Position numbers and translations under genes: made by a program. Shown here in pieces: positions 32,805 to 42,152 of a stretch of 64,000 nt of DNA. The stretch lies in contig CACZFF010000002.1 of the NCBI GenBank assembly GCA_902780385.1, positions 29,851 through 93,850 of the forward strand, given 5' to 3'. Source of the stretch: an uncultured Lachnospiraceae bacterium. Lineage in GTDB: Bacteria > Bacillota > Clostridia > Lachnospirales > Lachnospiraceae. Each line of letters begins with the position of its first letter. The first letter of the stretch is position 1. The notes beneath the pieces are model-generated. The model ran no database searches and had not been told where the DNA came from. It worked only from the letters and a program-made list of their open reading frames with translations.

Positions 32805-33868
32805 TTTCTACCTCTCTTTGTTTTCTGCGGGGTCTCAGCCGGAAGGAGCAGGATTTTCCTGATAGTATCCATGATCAGATCGTAGAGCCGGCCGAATACC
32901 GGAATGGAGCAGACACTGACCAGGACGGCACTAAAGACAATCATACCCGCAAGATTCAGAACTCTGCTGGAGCGCAGCTTCAGGACAGAGGCGATCAGAA
33001 TGTATGCGTGAGGCGACAGGAATGTCGACCCCGCGTACACGATCAGGGACGCCTTTCCTATACCGGAAATCCATGTTCTGCGGGCCGGCATCAGCTGAAT
33101 GACAGCGGCGCCCATGAGAAAAGCAACTGCATAAAACAATATCCTCCACAGAATTCCCTGTGCGTCGGAAAAGCCCTCCGCCTCATAAGTCAGACGAATA
33201 CTATGTATCCCATAGGGAGTGAAAAAGGCGACGGGTATTCCGATAAGCAGTATGAGGACACCGATCCAGCGGGGAAACTCTCTAAGCTTCCGGATCATCT
33301 CCGGTTGGCACATGACGCCCGCTGTGAAGAAGATCAGAAGACTGAAAACAGCGCCATAGCCTGTGTGGAATTCCTCCTGCTTTGTGAGACTGATGAGCAG
33401 TCCCAGGATCAGCGACAAGACCAAAGGGTATCTGAAACGAAACAGGTCTTTCTGCAGAAGTTTCCAGAAAAAAACTGCCAGAAGATAATAAAAGGCTGAG
33501 GAGGGAAGCAGGATCGAGCCATTGAAAATATCCGTGTTGAAGCTTGCCAGCCCCAGCAAGATCATCCCCCTGGCCATCAATATATATATGCCCTGAAGCA
33601 GAATATAAGGGAAGAGAGCACCCGTCACAGCCTTTTCTCTTGACCTGTCGGGGTTTTTGGAGAAATAGCCTGTGACAAAGGCAAATACCGGCATATGGAA
33701 AAGATAAATGTATTTGATCAATGTAAACTCAACTGCCCCGTCGCGCATATAAACATTGACCACATGGCCGAGAGCGACCAGAAACAGCATGACCGCTTTG
33801 ACATTATCAAAAAGATAGTCTCTTTCTTTTGTCTTCTTCGGGCCAACAGCCGTTCCCCCATTTTTCAT
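32801..33868 (-). CDS. Acyltransferase 3 family membrane protein
   Basis: 355 residues with about ten membrane helices. The N-terminus RDYLFDNVKAVMLFLVALGHVVN carries the conserved Asp, Arg and catalytic-type His of acyltransferase-3 proteins. LFHMPVFAFVTGYF matches the second motif. Such enzymes O-acetylate surface polysaccharides, using cytoplasmic acyl-CoA and a luminal acceptor. It is translationally coupled to nrdG (ATGA overlap), but its function belongs to the glf and polysaccharide genes upstream. AAAGGATT precedes the ATG. Confidence 0.88.
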   Translation of the reverse strand: MKNGGTAVGPKKTKERDYLFDNVKAVMLFLVALGHVVNVYMRDGAVEFTLIKYIYLFHMPVFAFVTGYFSKNPDRSREKAVTGALFPYILLQGIYILMARGMILLGLASFNTDIFNGSILLPSSAFYYLLAVFFWKLLQKDLFRFRYPLVLSLILGLLISLTKQEEFHTGYGAVFSLLIFFTAGVMCQPEMIRKLREFPRWIGVLILLIGIPVAFFTPYGIHSIRLTYEAEGFSDAQGILWRILFYAVAFLMGAAVIQLMPARRTWISGIGKASLIVYAGSTFLSPHAYILIASVLKLRSSRVLNLAGMIVFSAVLVSVCSIPVFGRLYDLIMDTIRKILLLPAETPQKTKRGRK

Positions 33869-33916
33869 GTCGAAAATCCTTTCCTGCCTTCCCGCAAAAC
33901 CGGGGTTGATTTACAT

Positions 33917-33962
33917 AGACCGGCCTGCACAGCAAATCTGATCTGCCTGTACAGGCCGGTCT
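33917..33962. other. Perfect GC-rich hairpin between glf and the acyltransferase gene
   Basis: AGACCGGCCTG (33917-33927) is exactly inverted at 33952-33962. The arms continue with partial pairing through ACAG and CTGT. It lacks a T run on the minus strand, so it is more likely an mRNA stability or attenuation hairpin than a simple terminator. Confidence 0.6.
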
Positions 33963-33977
33963 GCAAAAATCGTAAGA

Positions 33978-35099
33978 TTATCCGATCACCCTTTCGGCCG
34001 CTTCCAGCGCAGAAGCAATGACCTGGTCCATGTCGTAGTACTTGTATTCGCCGAGTCTGCCGCCGAAGACCACTTTTTCCTCTTTGTCCGCCAGTTCGCG
34101 GTAACGTCCGTAGAGTTCTCCGTTCTTTGCATCATTAACAGGATAATAGGGCTCGTCGCCGGGCTTCCACTCGGAGCTGAACTCCCTGCTGATGACAGTC
34201 TTTGGCAGATCCTCCCCCTTTTCATCTTTACCGAACTCGAACCATTTGTGCTCGATGATCCTGGTCCAGGGCGTCTCTCTGTCGGTATAGTTGACCGCTG
34301 CGTTGCCCTGGAAGTTGGGCATATCAAGGACCTCTGTCTCAAAGCGCACGCTTCTGTACTCAAGCGCGCCATAGCAGAAATCAAAGAAGGCGTCGATGGG
34401 ACCCGTGTAGATCACCTTGTCGGCAAAGGAATCCCATTCCGCACGGTTTTCCAGATAATCACAGTTCAGACGCACTTCAATGCCGTCCAGCATGTTCGCG
34501 ACCATCTTTGTATATCCACCCACAGGAATTCCCTGATACAGGGCATTGAAGTAGTTGTTGTCAAAGGTCAGGCGGACCGGCAGTCTCTTGATAATGAAGG
34601 CGGGAAGCTCTGTGCAGGGACGTCCCCACTGTTTTTCGGTGTAGCCCTTTACAAGCTTCTCATAGATATCCGTGCCGATCAGACTGATCGCCTGTTCCTC
34701 CAGATTACGGGGTTCCGTGATGCCGGCGGCTTTTCGCTGCTCTTCGATCCTGGCAGCTGCTTCCTGCGGTGTCACTACGCCCCACATGCGGTTGAAGGTG
34801 TACATGTTAAAGGGCAGGGAGTAGAGCTCTCCGTGATAATTTGCCACAGGCGAATTGGTAAAACGGTTGAATACTGCAAAATGGCTGACGTATTCCCAGA
34901 CTTCCTTGTTGTTTGTATGGAAAATGTGTGCGCCGTACTTATGAACATGAATCCCTTCGATCTGTTCTGTATAGACATTTCCCGCGATATTGGGACGCTT
35001 GTCGATCACCAGCACCTGCTTGCCGGCTTTCTTTGCCTGCTGAGCAAATACCGCACCGAACAATCCCGCCCCGACGATTAAATAATCATACTTTGCCAT
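33978..35099 (-). CDS. glf: UDP-galactopyranose mutase
   Basis: 373 residues, standard length. FAD-binding GAGLFG (9-14) opens the Rossmann fold. NIAGNVYTEQIEGIHVHKYGAHIFHT is the flavin/substrate signature. RLPVRLTFDNNYF holds the substrate-binding Arg and Tyr region, and GRLGEYKYYDMDQVI closes the protein. It converts UDP-galactopyranose to UDP-galactofuranose, the donor for galactofuranose in surface glycans. GGAAAGGGG precedes the ATG. It is about 100 bp downstream of the broken sulfatase and followed by an acyltransferase gene. Confidence 0.97.
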   Translation of the reverse strand: MAKYDYLIVGAGLFGAVFAQQAKKAGKQVLVIDKRPNIAGNVYTEQIEGIHVHKYGAHIFHTNNKEVWEYVSHFAVFNRFTNSPVANYHGELYSLPFNMYTFNRMWGVVTPQEAAARIEEQRKAAGITEPRNLEEQAISLIGTDIYEKLVKGYTEKQWGRPCTELPAFIIKRLPVRLTFDNNYFNALYQGIPVGGYTKMVANMLDGIEVRLNCDYLENRAEWDSFADKVIYTGPIDAFFDFCYGALEYRSVRFETEVLDMPNFQGNAAVNYTDRETPWTRIIEHKWFEFGKDEKGEDLPKTVISREFSSEWKPGDEPYYPVNDAKNGELYGRYRELADKEEKVVFGGRLGEYKYYDMDQVIASALEAAERVIG

Positions 35100-35198
35100 C
35101 TTTCCCCTTCCTTTCTACTCTTGGTTTTTGTTCCTCGGTCAATTATTGCAAGATATTACAGGTCCTTTTGCGGTCCCGTCGGAATTTCAGGCAGCCAT

Positions 35199-36914
35199 TT
35201 AAGGTGTCACCGGAATCTGAAGTTTCGCCGCATAATAATTCTGAATCATTTCCTTTACAATCGATGTCTCCGCCTCCCCGTCTTCCAGTTTTCGGATCGT
35301 GCCGCCCTTCGTACTATACAGATCCACCGAAGAAGTAAATATGGTGTCGAGGTTATTGTAATTATCTTCGCTGTGGAATAAGGAAGCCCCCAGGAAATAA
35401 TTCGGGCCGTTAATATCAATATAATCAAGTATCGTGGATGTAAGATCCAGCGTATTTCTCCCCGCGGCATCAATCTGCTGCGGTACTACCCCTCTGTGAT
35501 AAATCATCAGAGGGATCTAATCGATCGAGGGGTTTGCTCTCTTATATTCAGGAAACGCTTCATTATAATACAGATCTGCATAAGTCGCATGATCAGCTGT
35601 AAAAACAATGATCGTATTCTCAAAGGCAGGACTGGCCTCAATCTTCTCAATAAAAACCCCCAGCCAATAATCCGCGTTGTAAAACTTATTCAGTTCGCTC
35701 TGGCTCCCGTCTCCGAATTTCTGATCCGGAGAATCGAAAGAAGCATGGGTCCCGAATGTATAGATCGCGGTAAAGAAAGGCTGTCCGGCAGCATGTTTTT
35801 CTTCAACTTGTTTGAGGAGCTCTTCATACGCTTCCTTGTCCGTCATACTGCCGCTCGGTCCGGAATAACCGTGCCCCGGTTCACCGATCACCTCGTCAAA
35901 CCCCATCTCCTGCAGATAACTCGCGAAGGGTACCAGATTTGGCTCCGTGTTGATAAAGGAAGTGGTATATCCCTGGTCAGCCAGAAGATTCTGGATGCCG
36001 ATCAGACTGTTCGAGTCATAGTTATCCAGCTGAAAGCCCGAATAAAGCTGTCCGCTGATCCCCCGATAAGTCGCGAAGGTATGATTGTAATAGTTGCTGA
36101 AGGAAATGGACTTTTCCTCGAGAGCGGCCGCATTGGGCATTATGCCGCGTTCATCTTTTACAATGTGCTCTGACAGGCCCTCCGTCAGGATCAGCACGAT
36201 GTTGGGCTTTTCTCCGAGTGTATCCGGTTTCTCCACAGAAGCACAGGAAATCCCCTTCCTGTAAAAATCTGCTGTGCAGTTTTCTATACTCTCCAGTTCT
36301 TTCCTGACTCTGGCGGCCTCTTTTGCCTCCGCGCCAAGGCGCCAATAGGCAAAAAGGGGCGAATGCAGATTTCCATAGATCAAAGTAAATAACAATTCTG
36401 CACAGAGTACAGCGGACAAGAGCAGTGAAGCAGATGACCGGCAGATCCTGTCGTCCCCGTCTTTTCCCTTTCGCAAATCCAGCAGCCTTGCAGGAGGGTA
36501 AAACGAAAAGACAAGTGTGATCACAATCCCCAGTATATAGATCACTATTTTTCCGGAGAGATCCCGCACATTGTCGAGATTTGTCAGCATGACCAGAGAG
36601 ATATAATCTCCGCCGAACCATAAGATCAGCATCTGGGCATTCAGGAGCAGCATCAGAATTCCGTTCACAACCGCACGCACACGGAAAGACCGGATCACTT
36701 CGGTGAGCATCCAGATGACAAGGAGCTCCAAAAGCCCGCAGAACAACATCTTGTTGCTGCCTGCGCTCCTGCGTCCCAGAATCATAAGTATAATAGAAAA
36801 CAGGTATTTCAGAATCGTTATACGAGAGTTCAATAATGTCTGTGTATGCGTTTGTTTATTTGTCTTTTTTCTATCAGACATTTGTTCCTTGCTTATACAT
36901 CCTTTCTCCTGCAT
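35199..36914 (-). pseudogene. LtaS-like sulfatase/phosphoglycerol transferase, interrupted by in-frame TAG
   Basis: The reading frame would give about 571 residues but has a TAG codon at 35517-35519. Downstream sequence continues in the same frame as IPLMIYHRGVVPQQIDAAG, a conserved sulfatase C-terminal motif, so a single base change has split one gene. The N-terminal part has about five membrane helices (to about 185), then NIVLILTEGLSEHIV, the nucleophile region NHTFATYRGISGQ (Thr) and IIVFTADHATYAD with metal ligands. The family transfers phosphoglycerol to lipoteichoic acid or decorates glycans. The 102-residue downstream piece lacks a ribosome site. It may be dead, read through, or an assembly error. 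A start at 36881 after AAGGA is possible. Confidence 0.8.
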
Positions 36915-36971
36915 CTTTCCGCTGCGGACAAGGCTCTTGAAAAGCTCTTTTCCTCAGCATTGTCTAAGAGA

Positions 36972-39809
36972 TCAGGTTATCACGATCGGCATGACTACCA
37001 TAATAATATTTAAGAGAAAAATACTGTGAACCAAGCAATAGGATATGAGCAGGTTCGGACTGGACGACAGGGAAGAAGTTTTTTTCCTGTCTTCATGATC
37101 TGTATTGTCATCCGCATGGATATCCGCCTTTGTTTCTGTGTTACTGTCCGCGGACACGGATTGCACTTGGGACAGCTCACTGACGTCAGAGGTCCTCTCG
37201 GGAGATGCCGGGTCCATCAGGCACAAAAGCATGATCATCATAATGGGAATATAATATCTTCCCTGCAGGCCGGTAATATAATATGTGTCTGTCGGGGTAT
37301 GTGCCAGCAGCATTGCAAGACCGATCAATAATATCGCCAGTAAGGGTGCTGCCAGGCAGATAAATCTGCTGATCCGGCGCAGAGCAAAATCTCTTCTGCT
37401 CCTGCTGACGCAGACTGCCATGATCACCATGAAAATGCAGGAGTAAAACCACGGCATCTGTATATTCTTTACAGATCCCATTTTCCCCCCGAAAAATTCA
37501 TAGACCAGCCTGCTTCCTTCCATAAAGAAGGTGTTGAAGTAAAGACTTAGCAGCGTCATCGGCTTTTCTATGAAATAGCTGAGTGTATATACCTCTTTTC
37601 CGGAGAAAGCACTGACATGTGTTCCGGAGCCCGGCAAAAGCCGGTTCAGAAGACTGCTGATATTCCCCTGAAGAAATCCAAGACCGATAAAACCTGTGAT
37701 CATCACAAAAAAGGGGATATTTTTGATCCACTTCCACCTTCTTTCCAGCGGGATCAGCAAAAGAAACAGTGCCAGGGGCGCGTAAACACCGCCTTTAACA
37801 GTTACTATCTGCAGGGATGTAAACAAAAGCAGGAATACATCTACAGGTCCGGGAAAATCTTTCCCGACAGAGAAATACACACAGTAGGCGAAAAACAAAA
37901 GGGCAGACGCAGCCAGTATGCAATCATAGGAATAGGATGCCGCCTGCTGCAATCCTATCGGAAGAGTCGCATAGAGGAAAAAAACTTCCTTCATGCCCGG
38001 CAGTCTCCGGACCGCCAGACAGGTCAACAGGACATATGCGATCAGGTTACAAAACCTTCCCAGAAGATAAACCGGTATCGTCGGCAGCTGCAGTATCCTC
38101 CCCAGTGTAATTCCGACTGCAGAAGGAAGAAAATACAACATGCTGACATTGGAATATGTACTTCGCATGACACAAGGCGTCAGTTCCTGTTCAGGCACCG
38201 CAGATTTAAATTCTGTATACATACGCCTGTAATCATCGATCGTAGCCGTATAAGAGTAATACTCTTGTGTCTCAACGTCGATTTCTCTGCGATAATCGTA
38301 ACCTTCCAGCATCGTCGGTTTTCCGATACCCATCAGGCGGTTGGACAGGCTATATGCAGTATCTATATGAGCATATTCATCCGGGACAGAATAGACAGGG
38401 ATGATCAGCATGTACAGGACGCCAAGGAATAAACAGATCGGAACATATATTTTCTGCACATTCCAACCCAGGACAAGGATCATCAAAAAGCTCATGACCA
38501 GGAACACATAGACCAGGATCGCAAAGGTCCGGTAGAGGGGACGCAGAAATCCGTAGTCGGCATAAGAAGCCTTGAGAATCGGCAGATTTCCTGTCCTCTT
38601 GTCTCCGACCATTGCTTTGACAAGGCTCTTCCCTTCTCCGATATAAAAATGCACTTCAGAAGCTTCAAAGCCCACCGGCTCGATGCAGATCCGGATCTCT
38701 CTTCCGGCGGAAGCCGCGTATTCCTTCTCCAGATACATCTTCCATTCAGATCTGACAGACGGCAGACTGGACACTCTGCAGTACTCATCATGAAGGACAA
38801 GTTCATTACCGGCATCAAACAGCTGAATATGCAGCATCGATCCTCTGTTTTTCTTTGCAGCGCATACCTGGAAAGAAAGCGAAGAGAGCTTATCCTGCTG
38901 AGCTGTAAAAGTCTCCGTCAAAAGATCGTCGTCAGAATCCAGTACGATCGATCTGTCCCTGTATTGCCCGTCTTCTTCCACTACAACCGCGGATGTGGCG
39001 TTCGCCATGGCGAAGGCAACATTATCGGTATATACAAAGACTGCGATCAACAGATACAACAGGGTCATCATTACAAAGAGAAAAGGAATCCGTATCTTTC
39101 TGCAGACAGCCGCAAGCCGGAAGCGGCTGACTCTATGCCCTGCAGGAACTGCTGTCTTCTGCGCCCTGCGGAATATTCCGGGCCAGAGGCCCACCAGCAT
39201 CCACAGGAAAAAATACACCATTCCCCTGACAAATGCCTGAAAATTCAGCGGCTGATAGTCTGTGTAAATGGCAGAAAAAACAAGATTATAGGCCCTCCTG
39301 TGCTTACTGCCCACAAACAGTTCCGACTTATTATCGGCTGTTTCACTCAGGCACAGTGAAGGACAGATTTTAATATTTTTCCCGCTGATATACAAAGAAA
39401 CATCCTTCCCCTCCGACTCTTCAAAGGGGAGAGGAACGAAATTTCCGATCTGAGGAAGAGCTTTCTTCAGATCCAGAACGTAGTCCCCTACAACTTCGCC
39501 TGTGGTATTGTCTTTAAGGAAAAAATACAGCGACTCGTTCCCATATTGTATTTCGTTTTCCTCAAAGAATCTGATACTGATTCCCCGGAAATTATTGCGG
39601 GAGATTTTGAAATCGGTTCGGATCTCCATTCCTTCCGTGATGTCCTGCCGGGCGTCGCTTGTTGTTCCAAATGCCTGGGAAGAGGTCACCTTCCTTCCGC
39701 TGAACATGTAACATAAGGTCGTGACCAGAATCGCGGCCGCGACCAGATAATATATGATATTCCAAAGGCGGGCTCTTTTTCTCCTTTCAGGAGATGCCGA
39801 TTTATTCAT
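36972..39809 (-). CDS. Large DUF2142 membrane protein
   Basis: About 945 residues from ATG 39809 (GGGA upstream); an ATG at 39845 overlaps the preceding gene. A first membrane helix is followed by an extracytoplasmic segment (about 50-190), another helix pair, a second extracytoplasmic beta-rich region (about 260-400), and about ten C-terminal helices. PVYSVPDEYAHIDTAYSLSNRL holds the Asp/Glu/His motif typical of DUF2142 proteins, which resemble GT-C glycosyltransferases. The C-terminal tail has an Asp/Ser/Thr-rich stretch. It likely acts on lipid-linked sugars, but no acceptor is known. A second homologue is at 52944-55970. Confidence 0.82.
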   Translation of the reverse strand: MNKSASPERRKRARLWNIIYYLVAAAILVTTLCYMFSGRKVTSSQAFGTTSDARQDITEGMEIRTDFKISRNNFRGISIRFFEENEIQYGNESLYFFLKDNTTGEVVGDYVLDLKKALPQIGNFVPLPFEESEGKDVSLYISGKNIKICPSLCLSETADNKSELFVGSKHRRAYNLVFSAIYTDYQPLNFQAFVRGMVYFFLWMLVGLWPGIFRRAQKTAVPAGHRVSRFRLAAVCRKIRIPFLFVMMTLLYLLIAVFVYTDNVAFAMANATSAVVVEEDGQYRDRSIVLDSDDDLLTETFTAQQDKLSSLSFQVCAAKKNRGSMLHIQLFDAGNELVLHDEYCRVSSLPSVRSEWKMYLEKEYAASAGREIRICIEPVGFEASEVHFYIGEGKSLVKAMVGDKRTGNLPILKASYADYGFLRPLYRTFAILVYVFLVMSFLMILVLGWNVQKIYVPICLFLGVLYMLIIPVYSVPDEYAHIDTAYSLSNRLMGIGKPTMLEGYDYRREIDVETQEYYSYTATIDDYRRMYTEFKSAVPEQELTPCVMRSTYSNVSMLYFLPSAVGITLGRILQLPTIPVYLLGRFCNLIAYVLLTCLAVRRLPGMKEVFFLYATLPIGLQQAASYSYDCILAASALLFFAYCVYFSVGKDFPGPVDVFLLLFTSLQIVTVKGGVYAPLALFLLLIPLERRWKWIKNIPFFVMITGFIGLGFLQGNISSLLNRLLPGSGTHVSAFSGKEVYTLSYFIEKPMTLLSLYFNTFFMEGSRLVYEFFGGKMGSVKNIQMPWFYSCIFMVIMAVCVSRSRRDFALRRISRFICLAAPLLAILLIGLAMLLAHTPTDTYYITGLQGRYYIPIMMIMLLCLMDPASPERTSDVSELSQVQSVSADSNTETKADIHADDNTDHEDRKKTSSLSSSPNLLISYCLVHSIFLLNIIMVVMPIVIT

Positions 39810-39831
39810 ATATTCTGTCCCTGCTCTGTTC

Positions 39832-41040
39832 TTATCTGAGCTCATAGCTCATCACTCTGATGATCGGATATTTTCTATAAGAAATCTCCTGCATCACTTC
39901 TCCTTCATCATTGACATAGGTGCTTGTTTTATCCTGCTCCTCCGTTTTTTTCTGTCCGACAACAAATCCCTTCAGATCCAGCCTGTCTCCCCCCAGAAAT
40001 ACCACGCCGGGCTCATCCTCGATTCGAAGGACATATTGACTGTCTTCGTCTCCCGCGGGATGCGCAAACACATAAGAGATTTCCCCGTCCTTCATAAAGT
40101 AGTCAACGATGTATTCTCCATCCATACGCTTACCGCAGTAGGCATATGGGTTCTGGCTGATGGATGCAAACGTGCCTCTCTTGATATCATCAGATTCGAT
40201 CATGCCGTAAACAGGGTCGATCTGAACACACTGATATCCGTAGAAATTATCGTCTCCCTCCATTTCATCGCGGACAGTCCCTGTATAAAACCCGTAAATC
40301 GTGACCGTATCGCCAATCCTCATATCAGGCATCACGGGCTGTTTAGATCTGTATCCCGCCGTATCGGTAAAGCTGCCTATGACCATGCCGATGCCGTCGC
40401 TTTTTACACGAAAATTACAGGAAGTCTCCGACTCATACACAAAAACAACTTTCCCGGTGATATACACGTACTGATCGATATATTGTTTTTGATCGATCAC
40501 TTTTCTTGTGAGTTCCAGGGCCTGCTCTTTGATCTTTGAAACATGGTCTCCGTTGGCAAACAGCGTCTCATGGACCAGCCCGCCGTCTTTGTATTCACTG
40601 CGGCATCCGTAGCATTTGCCGTAATCATAGACGCCATCCGTATACTTATTATTCGATTCATAGATGCGGACCGCGTGATGCCTCTTTCCGTCCAGATACA
40701 TCCCCTCTTCCCGGGTGCCGTCCGAATAATTCAGGGAGCCTGTTCCCTCAGGCTTTCCGTTCTGCCATTGGCCGCTGTAGGTCAGTTCTCCCTTGTCAGA
40801 AGTAAACTCACCGGTACCCGAGGGCTTTCCGTTCAGCGTCGCTCCCTTGTAGGTCCCTTCATAGTCTTCTCCCGACCATCTCAGAGTATACTTGATCGAG
40901 TCATCTTCCAGGACACGATCCTCCGTTTTCCTGTCACGCAGAAAAACTGCCATCAAAATCAGCAGCAACAGGACAATTCCTGCAGCCGCCATATACTTTC
41001 TGTTCATTTCAGGCTTATGAAACAGATTACTTTTTTTCAT
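39832..41040 (-). CDS. Membrane-anchored MORN-repeat protein
   Basis: 402 residues from ATG 41040 (GGTAGG upstream). One membrane anchor lies near 17-35. Three MORN-like repeats follow (about 60-125: YEGTYKGATLNGKPSGTGEF, YSGQWQNGKPEGTGSL, EEGMYLDGKRH). The rest is beta-rich, with segments like YVYITGKVVFVYES and IGDTVTIYGFYTG that recall OB-fold or SH3-like domains. No enzyme motif is visible. Its stop is 22 bp before the DUF2142 gene, and it follows rfbC. A role in assembling or localising the surface-glycan machinery is a guess from context. Confidence 0.75.
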   Translation of the reverse strand: MKKSNLFHKPEMNRKYMAAAGIVLLLLILMAVFLRDRKTEDRVLEDDSIKYTLRWSGEDYEGTYKGATLNGKPSGTGEFTSDKGELTYSGQWQNGKPEGTGSLNYSDGTREEGMYLDGKRHHAVRIYESNNKYTDGVYDYGKCYGCRSEYKDGGLVHETLFANGDHVSKIKEQALELTRKVIDQKQYIDQYVYITGKVVFVYESETSCNFRVKSDGIGMVIGSFTDTAGYRSKQPVMPDMRIGDTVTIYGFYTGTVRDEMEGDDNFYGYQCVQIDPVYGMIESDDIKRGTFASISQNPYAYCGKRMDGEYIVDYFMKDGEISYVFAHPAGDEDSQYVLRIEDEPGVVFLGGDRLDLKGFVVGQKKTEEQDKTSTYVNDEGEVMQEISYRKYPIIRVMSYELR

Positions 41041-41115
41041 ATACCTACCTTTTTCAATGTATCTGTATTTACATTTCTTCCTGTTTCTCATCGGATCAGA
41101 AGCAGATACACAGGA

Positions 41116-41718
41116 TCAGAAGTGAAATGTCTCCGACAGTCCCTTCCACTTTTTATCCTTTTCACTGAGGTTGAGCGGTGTTCCGTCTTCGAGAGTATAT
41201 CCCTCACTATCCGCCGTGCCATAGTAAGTTCCCAAAACCTGAGGCCACTCGATTCCGATCTCGGGATCGTTCCAGGCCATTCCGCCCTCATCCCCGGGAC
41301 GATAGAAATCTGTCACCTTGTAACAGAATTCTGCTTCATCGCTCAGAACCAGAAATCCGTGAGCAAATCCTTCCGAGATATAGAACTGTTTTTTATTTTC
41401 TTCGGAAAGGATGATCCCGAACCATTTTCCGAAGGTTTTGCTGTCCTTGCGGAGATCGACCGCAACATCAAACACCTCGCCGCGGATCACACGGACAAGC
41501 TTGCCCTGGGGATACTGTTTCTGGAAATGAAGGCCGCGCAGCACACCCTTTACAGACATGCTCTGATTATCCTGGACAAACACCATGTTCATACCGGCTT
41601 CATGCATATCATTCTGATTGTAAGTTTCCATAAAATATCCCCGGCTGTCCCCGTGAACGGTCGGTTCAATCACATAAAGTCCCTCTAAATCCGTTTTTGT
41701 CACTTTGATCTGTCCCAT
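41116..41718 (-). CDS. rfbC: dTDP-4-dehydrorhamnose 3,5-epimerase
   Basis: 200 residues from ATG 41718 (GAGG upstream). RmlC cupin features: EPTVHGDSRGYFMETYN, QDNQSMSVKGVLRGLHFQ (catalytic His), GKLVRVIRGEVFDVAVDLR and FAHGFLVLSDEAEFCYKVTDFY with the catalytic Tyr/His neighbourhood. It performs the third step of dTDP-L-rhamnose synthesis. rfbD and rfbB lie upstream on the same strand, separated by two glycosyltransferases and a DUF2304 gene. rfbA is absent from the window. Confidence 0.96.
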   Translation of the reverse strand: MGQIKVTKTDLEGLYVIEPTVHGDSRGYFMETYNQNDMHEAGMNMVFVQDNQSMSVKGVLRGLHFQKQYPQGKLVRVIRGEVFDVAVDLRKDSKTFGKWFGIILSEENKKQFYISEGFAHGFLVLSDEAEFCYKVTDFYRPGDEGGMAWNDPEIGIEWPQVLGTYYGTADSEGYTLEDGTPLNLSEKDKKWKGLSETFHF

Positions 41719-41764
41719 TATAACCTCATATCCTCTCAATAACATTTATGATCATTTGTATCAG

Positions 41765-42148
41765 TCAGCTCTTTTCAATAAGTTCTTTTTCCTCTGTATC
41801 TCCGGAACTGCTCTCCAGCAGCTTTTTGTCCAGCATCGCAATCGTCTGGCTCATTCTGCGCACTTCTGCCGTCACCTTGGAGATCGCCACTGTCAATGAA
41901 AAAATAATAACCAGAGATAATAAAAAGCCGCAGAAGAAGATCATATTCATGGTCGACTGTATTCCCAGCGCCCTGGTGATTGCCTTGATTAATTTAGGAA
42001 ACAGGACAAGAACCACAAGCACGGCATCCGCGAACAACCAGACCAGAACATATTTCAGCTCCAGGACCCTTCTTCTGACCATGTTTACGACCACCGCCAG
42101 CCCGATTCCGAGAAATACCAGCAATATTATCTGTAGACGAAGAGACAT
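41765..42148 (-). CDS. DUF2304 family membrane protein
   Basis: 127 residues with three membrane helices (about 5-22, 33-53, 67-90) and a charged C-terminal coiled segment (AEVRRMSQTIAMLDKKLLE). DUF2304 proteins often sit next to DPM-type GT2 enzymes, as here: the upstream GT2 ends 4 bp before this start. It is probably a membrane partner of that transferase. GAGG precedes the ATG. Confidence 0.82.
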   Translation of the reverse strand: MSLRLQIILLVFLGIGLAVVVNMVRRRVLELKYVLVWLFADAVLVVLVLFPKLIKAITRALGIQSTMNMIFFCGFLLSLVIIFSLTVAISKVTAEVRRMSQTIAMLDKKLLESSSGDTEEKELIEKS

Positions 42149-42152
42149 CTTA

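Noticed and set aside
35199-35507. Separate 102-residue protein after the sulfatase
   Set aside because: It has no ribosome site and continues the sulfatase frame directly after the TAG, so it is the broken gene's 3' part.
35517-35519. TAG as a pyrrolysine codon
   Set aside because: No pyl genes or methylamine methyltransferases are visible, and pyrrolysine is not known in this sulfatase family.
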